From positions 1-8,896 of the forward strand of contig CAKTTL010000108.1 of NCBI GenBank assembly GCA_934615235.1: a DNA stretch of 8,896 nucleotides, given 5' to 3'. This document shows positions 5,232 to 8,896 of this stretch, piece after piece. The stretch is from an uncultured Clostridia bacterium (lineage in GTDB: Bacteria; Bacillota; Clostridia; Christensenellales; Aristaeellaceae). The translations under genes and the position numbers were made by a program. A model generated the notes under the pieces. The model was not told the origin of the DNA, did no database searches, and saw only the letters and a program-made list of their open reading frames with translations. The stretch's first letter is position 1, and the number at the start of each line of letters is the position of its first letter.

Positions 5232-6248
5232 TTATTGCGCGCGCTGGCACAGTTTCATCATTGCGCGCTCCAGCGCGGCGTCGTCGCGCATCCGGCCGGA
5301 CTTGATCGCGTAGTCCGTGTCGACGCACAGATCGAGCTTTTCCTTGAGCGACTGCGCGGTTTCGCGGCGCACCTGATCTGCGAGCCTGCGCACGGCGAAC
5401 GGCGGCACGCCGATTTGCCGCGCAATTTCCGGATCGGGCATACCGGCTTCGCGCAGGAGCTTGTAGTAGAGCATGTTGCGGTACTGCCGCGCGATCATCG
5501 CCAGCACGCCGATGCGCGCCTCGCCGTTTTCCAGCAGCACGGAAAGCAGCCGGAACGCCTCCGCCGCCTTCCCGGCGACGAGCGCGTCGGCCATCTGGAA
5601 GACGGTGCATTCGGCCGTCTGCGTCGCCACGCGCTCTACGTCCGCGGCCGTGATTTCCGTCCGTTCGCCCGCGAAAGCGGCCAGCTTTTTAATTTCCTGC
5701 GACAAAAGCATCAGCTCCCGGCCGGACGTGAAAGCCAGCTGCATGGCCGTCTGCGGCGCGATGATTTTGCCCAGCGGCCTGAACTGCCCGGCGATCCATT
5801 TATTCAGCTCCGCGTCCGTCAGCGGGTCGAACCGCACGGCCGCGGCCTTTTTCTTCAGCGCCTGCGAAAGCTTTTTGCGCCCGTCGGCCAGCCCCTTGAC
5901 GTAAAAGACGATGCACGTCGTTTCCGGCAGCGTGTCGAGATATTTCGTCAGGCGCTCCGCGCCGTCTGCATCGCCCGCCGCCTTGCTGTTGGCGACGTAG
6001 GCGCACTCGTTCGCGACGACCAGCCGCTTTTCAGCCATGACCGGCACCATCTCGGCGCACTCGATCAGCTGCGCGGCGGCGGGGTTTTGCAGCGTCGTCT
6101 CGTTCAGCGCCTCAAGTCCTTCGGGCAGGAGCTTTTGCCGCAGCGTTTCCAGCGCGCGCTCCTTGACGTATTCTTCCTCGCCTTCGAAAAGATACGCGCG
6201 CGCGATCTCGCCTTTTTTCACCTGCGCGAAAAACTCGGTGTGCGTCAT
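5232..6248 (-). CDS. holA: DNA polymerase III subunit delta
   Basis: HolA is the clamp-loader subunit that opens the beta sliding clamp during DNA replication. The 338-residue length is normal. The N-terminal AAA+-like region contains YLFEGEEEYVKERAL (19-33), where delta proteins carry a degenerate nucleotide-binding loop; a lid region follows. The C-terminal collar domain shows PFAVRRLADQVRR (283-295) and the family signature around TDYAIKSGRM..ALERAMMKL (311-333). The ATG overlaps the comEC stop codon (ATGA), and GAGGAG lies eight bases upstream inside comEC. The comEC-holA order near rpsT is known in Bacillus and here includes co-transcription with an HD-domain gene. Confidence 0.95.
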   Translation of the reverse strand: MTHTEFFAQVKKGEIARAYLFEGEEEYVKERALETLRQKLLPEGLEALNETTLQNPAAAQLIECAEMVPVMAEKRLVVANECAYVANSKAAGDADGAERLTKYLDTLPETTCIVFYVKGLADGRKKLSQALKKKAAAVRFDPLTDAELNKWIAGQFRPLGKIIAPQTAMQLAFTSGRELMLLSQEIKKLAAFAGERTEITAADVERVATQTAECTVFQMADALVAGKAAEAFRLLSVLLENGEARIGVLAMIARQYRNMLYYKLLREAGMPDPEIARQIGVPPFAVRRLADQVRRETAQSLKEKLDLCVDTDYAIKSGRMRDDAALERAMMKLCQRAQ

Positions 6249-8554
6249 TTTATGAACTCCTCAACCTTCAGTTCGTTTTCCGTTATGACCACGCGAATGC
6301 AGCCGCTCTCCCGCGTGACGCAGACCTCCGCGCCCGCCGCTTCCAGCCGCGCGACGGTTTCCGCGTCGGGGTGATAGGGCGAGTTGCCGCAGGAGACGAG
6401 CGCGATCTGCGGGCGAACGCCCGCGAGCGCCTCTTCGTCGCAGGCCTTGCGGCTGCCGTGATGCGGAACCTGCAGAATATCGCATGCGACGCCCGCGGGC
6501 TCGGTCGGGCCGTCCGCGTCGCCCGTCAGCAGCAGCGTATGCCCGCGCACAACGACGCGCAGCACGAGCGAGCGGTCGTTCGCATCGGTGCCGATTCTAT
6601 TATCGCGCTCCGGCGCGAGCACGTCAACCGTCAGTTCGTCCGTTTGGATGGTATCGCCCGCCGAAAGTTCGACGATCCGCACGCCGGACTCCTGCGCGGC
6701 GGCGAGGAGACGGAAGTATTCGTCGCTGCAGCCAAACGCCGCGGCGTTTGCCGGAACGCACAGCGCGCCGATTTTCACGCCGTCTTCCAGCAGACCCCAC
6801 AGGCCGTTGTAGTGATCGGAATTCGCATGGCTCACGACGACGGCCTCCACGCCGCCGGGATAGCGGCGCAGCGTGTCGGCCAGCCCGTCGTTATACCGGC
6901 CGCAATCGTAAACGTACATTTTGCCGTCCACGTGCAGCACGCCGCACAGCCCTTCGCCCGTATCCAGCTGCTCGTAGAAGCATTCCGGATCGCCGAAGAA
7001 CGCGCCGCAGAGGATGCATACGGCGCACAGCGCCGCAAGGACGAGCGCGCGCGTACGCCTGCGCCAGACGACGGCGGTTGAAACGAGAAACAGCCCGGCG
7101 TAATACGCGCACACCGTCCAGGCCCGAAACGCGGGCACGCGCAGGAACGCGACGGTTCCGGACGCCAGGCGCGCCAGGCGCAGCAGCATCGCGCAGATTC
7201 CGCGGCAAACCGTCGCCGGAACGGCGCCGAGCGGCCGCCAGACCGCGTCGAGCGCGACGGCCAGCGCGCCCGCAGGCAGCAGCACGCCCGCCATCGGCAC
7301 GGCGGCGAGATTCACAAAAAGCCCCGCGAGCGACATGCCGCCGAAACACGCCGCGGCGGCCGGGAGCCCGCCAAGCTGCGCGCTCAGGCTGACGGCGGCG
7401 CTTTCGTAAATTTCCGCGAAGGATTTCGCCTTCGGCGCGCGGCGTTTCAGCGCGGGCAGAACGAGCGTCAGCCCCAGCGCTGCGCCGAACGACAGCTGAA
7501 ACCCGGCCGCGAACAGTTCAAGCGGCCGAAAGGCGAGAATCGCAAACCCTGCCGCCGAGAGCGACGTAACCGGATCGGCCTTTCGCTGCGCCGTCCGCGC
7601 ACCTTCGAGCAGGAGCAGCATTACGGACGCGCGCAGGACGGAGCTGCGCAGCCCGGTCAGCAGCGCGTAAAGCGCCAGCAGAACGCCCAGCGCGGCCAGC
7701 CGCACGGCGGGCGCGGGATGGAACGGCTGCACGGCGCGGCGCATCAGCGCGAACCACAGCGCCGTATGCAGACCACTCACGGCCAGCAGGTGCGCGACGC
7801 CTGCGCGGTTCATCCATTGCGACCACTCGCCGGGAATTTCGCGCGAATCGCCCAGCAACAGCGCGCGGAGCATCGGCGAGGCTTCGCCGAAAAGCGCGTC
7901 CATCCGTTCGCCCAGCGCATGGCTGATAGCCAGAGCCGTTCCTCGAACGGAAACTCCTGCCGGAGCGAGCAGTTCCGCAGGCGCGGACGCATAGAGCCGA
8001 ACGTGCGCGCCGTTTCGGTTTAATTGCAGTTTTTCGTTATAGCCGCCGGGATTGCGCTGCCCGCGCAGCGCGTACGATCTGCCCTGCACGCGGATGCGCT
8101 GGCCGTAGCCGAGGCCGCTTTCCGCGTCCTGCGGGAGATAGCAGTAAACCCGGCCGCGCAGCCGCTGTTCGCCGCCGTCGCCGGTCAGAAGGGTCACATC
8201 GCGCAGATAGCAGCGCATGGCGTCGTCGTAGACGGCCGGGTCGGAGCAGATTGTGCCTTCGATTGTCCATTTGCCGGGCTGCGGCATGGGCGGCGCGTGC
8301 AGACGCGCGGCGCAATTGGAAAAGCCGAGCAGAAAGCAGAGGGCGACAATGATTTTGCCGCGCCCTGCGCGGCTGAAAACGAGCGGCGCGAGCGCCGGCA
8401 AAACCGCGGCCGCCGCAAGCGCGCTGCCGTCAAGCAGGAAAAGCCGCGCGGAGAAAATTCCCAGCGCAAAGGCGCAGCAGGCCGCGGCGAGCGGACGCGT
8501 CCGGAAAAAGCCGGGCGAGGGAAAGAGGGAGGCCGGGAAGCTGCGCGTGCGCAC
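6245..8554 (-). CDS. comEC: DNA internalization competence protein ComEC/Rec2
   Basis: ComEC forms the inner-membrane channel for single-stranded DNA during natural transformation. This 769-residue protein has all three expected parts: N-terminal membrane segments and an OB-like DUF4131 region (about 20-200, with NPGGYNEKLQLNRNG at 168-182), a polytopic Competence domain (about 225-500, with GVAHLLAVSGLHTA at 252-265), and a C-terminal metallo-beta-lactamase domain (about 525-769). The last has SHANSDHYNGL (575-585), LLTGDAD (675-681), VPHHGS (696-701) and HPD (728-730). The metal motif reads HxNxDH, with Asn at 578 where Asp or His is more usual. The start is a GTG at 8554 supported by AAGGA about nine bases upstream; an ATG ten bases earlier is out of frame. 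It is the first gene of the comEC-holA-HD operon, and tandem Spo0A boxes lie 72-88 bases upstream. Confidence 0.95.
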   Translation of the reverse strand: MRTRSFPASLFPSPGFFRTRPLAAACCAFALGIFSARLFLLDGSALAAAAVLPALAPLVFSRAGRGKIIVALCFLLGFSNCAARLHAPPMPQPGKWTIEGTICSDPAVYDDAMRCYLRDVTLLTGDGGEQRLRGRVYCYLPQDAESGLGYGQRIRVQGRSYALRGQRNPGGYNEKLQLNRNGAHVRLYASAPAELLAPAGVSVRGTALAISHALGERMDALFGEASPMLRALLLGDSREIPGEWSQWMNRAGVAHLLAVSGLHTALWFALMRRAVQPFHPAPAVRLAALGVLLALYALLTGLRSSVLRASVMLLLLEGARTAQRKADPVTSLSAAGFAILAFRPLELFAAGFQLSFGAALGLTLVLPALKRRAPKAKSFAEIYESAAVSLSAQLGGLPAAAACFGGMSLAGLFVNLAAVPMAGVLLPAGALAVALDAVWRPLGAVPATVCRGICAMLLRLARLASGTVAFLRVPAFRAWTVCAYYAGLFLVSTAVVWRRRTRALVLAALCAVCILCGAFFGDPECFYEQLDTGEGLCGVLHVDGKMYVYDCGRYNDGLADTLRRYPGGVEAVVVSHANSDHYNGLWGLLEDGVKIGALCVPANAAAFGCSDEYFRLLAAAQESGVRIVELSAGDTIQTDELTVDVLAPERDNRIGTDANDRSLVLRVVVRGHTLLLTGDADGPTEPAGVACDILQVPHHGSRKACDEEALAGVRPQIALVSCGNSPYHPDAETVARLEAAGAEVCVTRESGCIRVVITENELKVEEFIK

Positions 8555-8625
8555 AATGTTTCATCCTTCCGATGTGGGAATGGATGATTTTTTTCGGCGC
8601 GGCGCAGCGCTCTTCCTGCGAAAAA

Positions 8626-8642
8626 TGTCGAATAATGTCGAA
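8626..8642 (+). promoter_or_regulatory. Tandem Spo0A (0A) boxes upstream of comEC
   Basis: TGTCGAA occurs twice (8626-8632 and 8636-8642) with a 10-base period, giving TGTCGAATAATGTCGAA. Each is an exact match to the Spo0A consensus TGTCGAA. The tandem layout, one helical turn apart, is the one I recall from the Bacillus abrB promoter. It lies in the only upstream gap of the comEC operon, between the rpsT terminator and the GTG start. I could not find a convincing sigma-A promoter here, so activation and repression cannot be told apart. The rest of the gap (8571-8625) holds a G+C-rich, self-complementary stretch (8596-8611) and nothing else I recognise. Confidence 0.65.
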
Positions 8643-8653
8643 CAATTGAAAAC

Positions 8654-8692
8654 AAAAAAAGACACGGCTTTACACAAACCGTGCCATTTTTT
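8654..8692 (-). terminator. Intrinsic terminator of rpsT
   Basis: On the minus strand, GGCACGG (8685-8679) pairs with CCGTGTC (8667-8661, one G-T wobble) around an 11-base loop, followed by seven T. An A-run before the stem can pair with the T-run. It starts 15 bases after the rpsT stop codon and separates rpsT from the comEC operon. The flanking runs would allow it to work on the other strand too. Confidence 0.9.
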
Positions 8693-8707
8693 GCGCGTGC
8701 ATGGCGA

Positions 8708-8896
8708 TTAGTTGGCTGCCTTCGCGAGTCTCTTGGCAAGACGGGCCTTTTTGCGGCTGGCTGCATTCTTATGCACCACGCCCTTAGCGACGGCTTTATC
8801 GAGAGCGCTGAAGGAAGCATTCAGCAGGGCCTGAGCCTGCGTGGGCTCTTCGGCAACAGCGGCGTCAAACTTCTTAATCGTGGTCTTCAGGGAAGA
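8708..8896 (-). CDS. rpsT: 30S ribosomal protein S20, 5' end missing (window edge)
   Basis: The last 62 codons are present and end at a TAA (8710-8708); the N-terminal part lies beyond the window. S20 binds 16S rRNA in the small subunit. The signature is the lysine-rich C-terminal half: SALDKAVAKGVVHKNAASRK followed by KARLAKRLAKAAN. It is followed by a strong intrinsic terminator, so it is probably transcribed alone. It points the same way as comEC. Confidence 0.95.
   Translation of the reverse strand, partial: SSLKTTIKKFDAAVAEEPTQAQALLNASFSALDKAVAKGVVHKNAASRKKARLAKRLAKAAN

Noticed and set aside
8603..8655. Sigma-A promoter for comEC using CATTAT or TCGACA near the 0A boxes.
   Set aside because: No -35/-10 pair with 16-18 bases between reaches an acceptable match; the true start is left open.

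Overview
The window looks like chromosomal DNA from a G+C-rich, probably spore-forming member of the Bacillota (Clostridia-like). The evidence is Gram-positive-type Shine-Dalgarno sequences, a murG of the Firmicutes 'RGDQ' type, a SpoIIQ-like M23 protein, a comEC-holA pair near rpsT (the neighbourhood known from Bacillus), and two exact Spo0A boxes. No phage, transposase, tRNA, rRNA or CRISPR array is visible. The species cannot be named from the sequence.

Left part, plus strand (1-3842): cell-wall genes. A near-consensus sigma-A promoter (72-101) drives murG (130-1194). Next come two tandem copies of a palindromic intergenic repeat (1197-1352) and a long hairpin (1401-1458) whose 3' arm contains the ribosome-binding site of the following gene. 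That gene is a short membrane-anchored M23 protein resembling SpoIIQ (1465-2007) that lacks one catalytic histidine. It is tightly coupled to glmS (2019-3842). GlmS makes glucosamine-6-phosphate, the precursor of the UDP-GlcNAc that MurG uses, so the three genes share a peptidoglycan theme.

Middle (3843-4558): a less G+C-rich segment on the minus strand carrying a MazE/MazF-type toxin-antitoxin pair with its own promoter and a palindromic operator. The antitoxin is intact. The toxin reading frame is broken by one missing T in a T-run, which leaves a perfect U_UUU_UUA slippery heptamer. A copy of the palindromic repeat lies at the convergent junction with glmS.

Right part, minus strand (4559-8896): comEC (DNA uptake channel), holA (DNA polymerase III delta) and an HD-domain hydrolase form a compact operon, with a 4-base overlap between the first two genes and 13 bases before the third. 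Upstream lie tandem Spo0A boxes, the intrinsic terminator of rpsT, and the 3' 62 codons of rpsT cut by the window edge.

The signals most worth a second look are the tandem 0A boxes before comEC, the hairpin that hides the M23 ribosome-binding site (with a possible alternative fold), the frameshifted toxin, and the dispersed palindromic repeats whose stems differ in sequence but remain perfectly paired.
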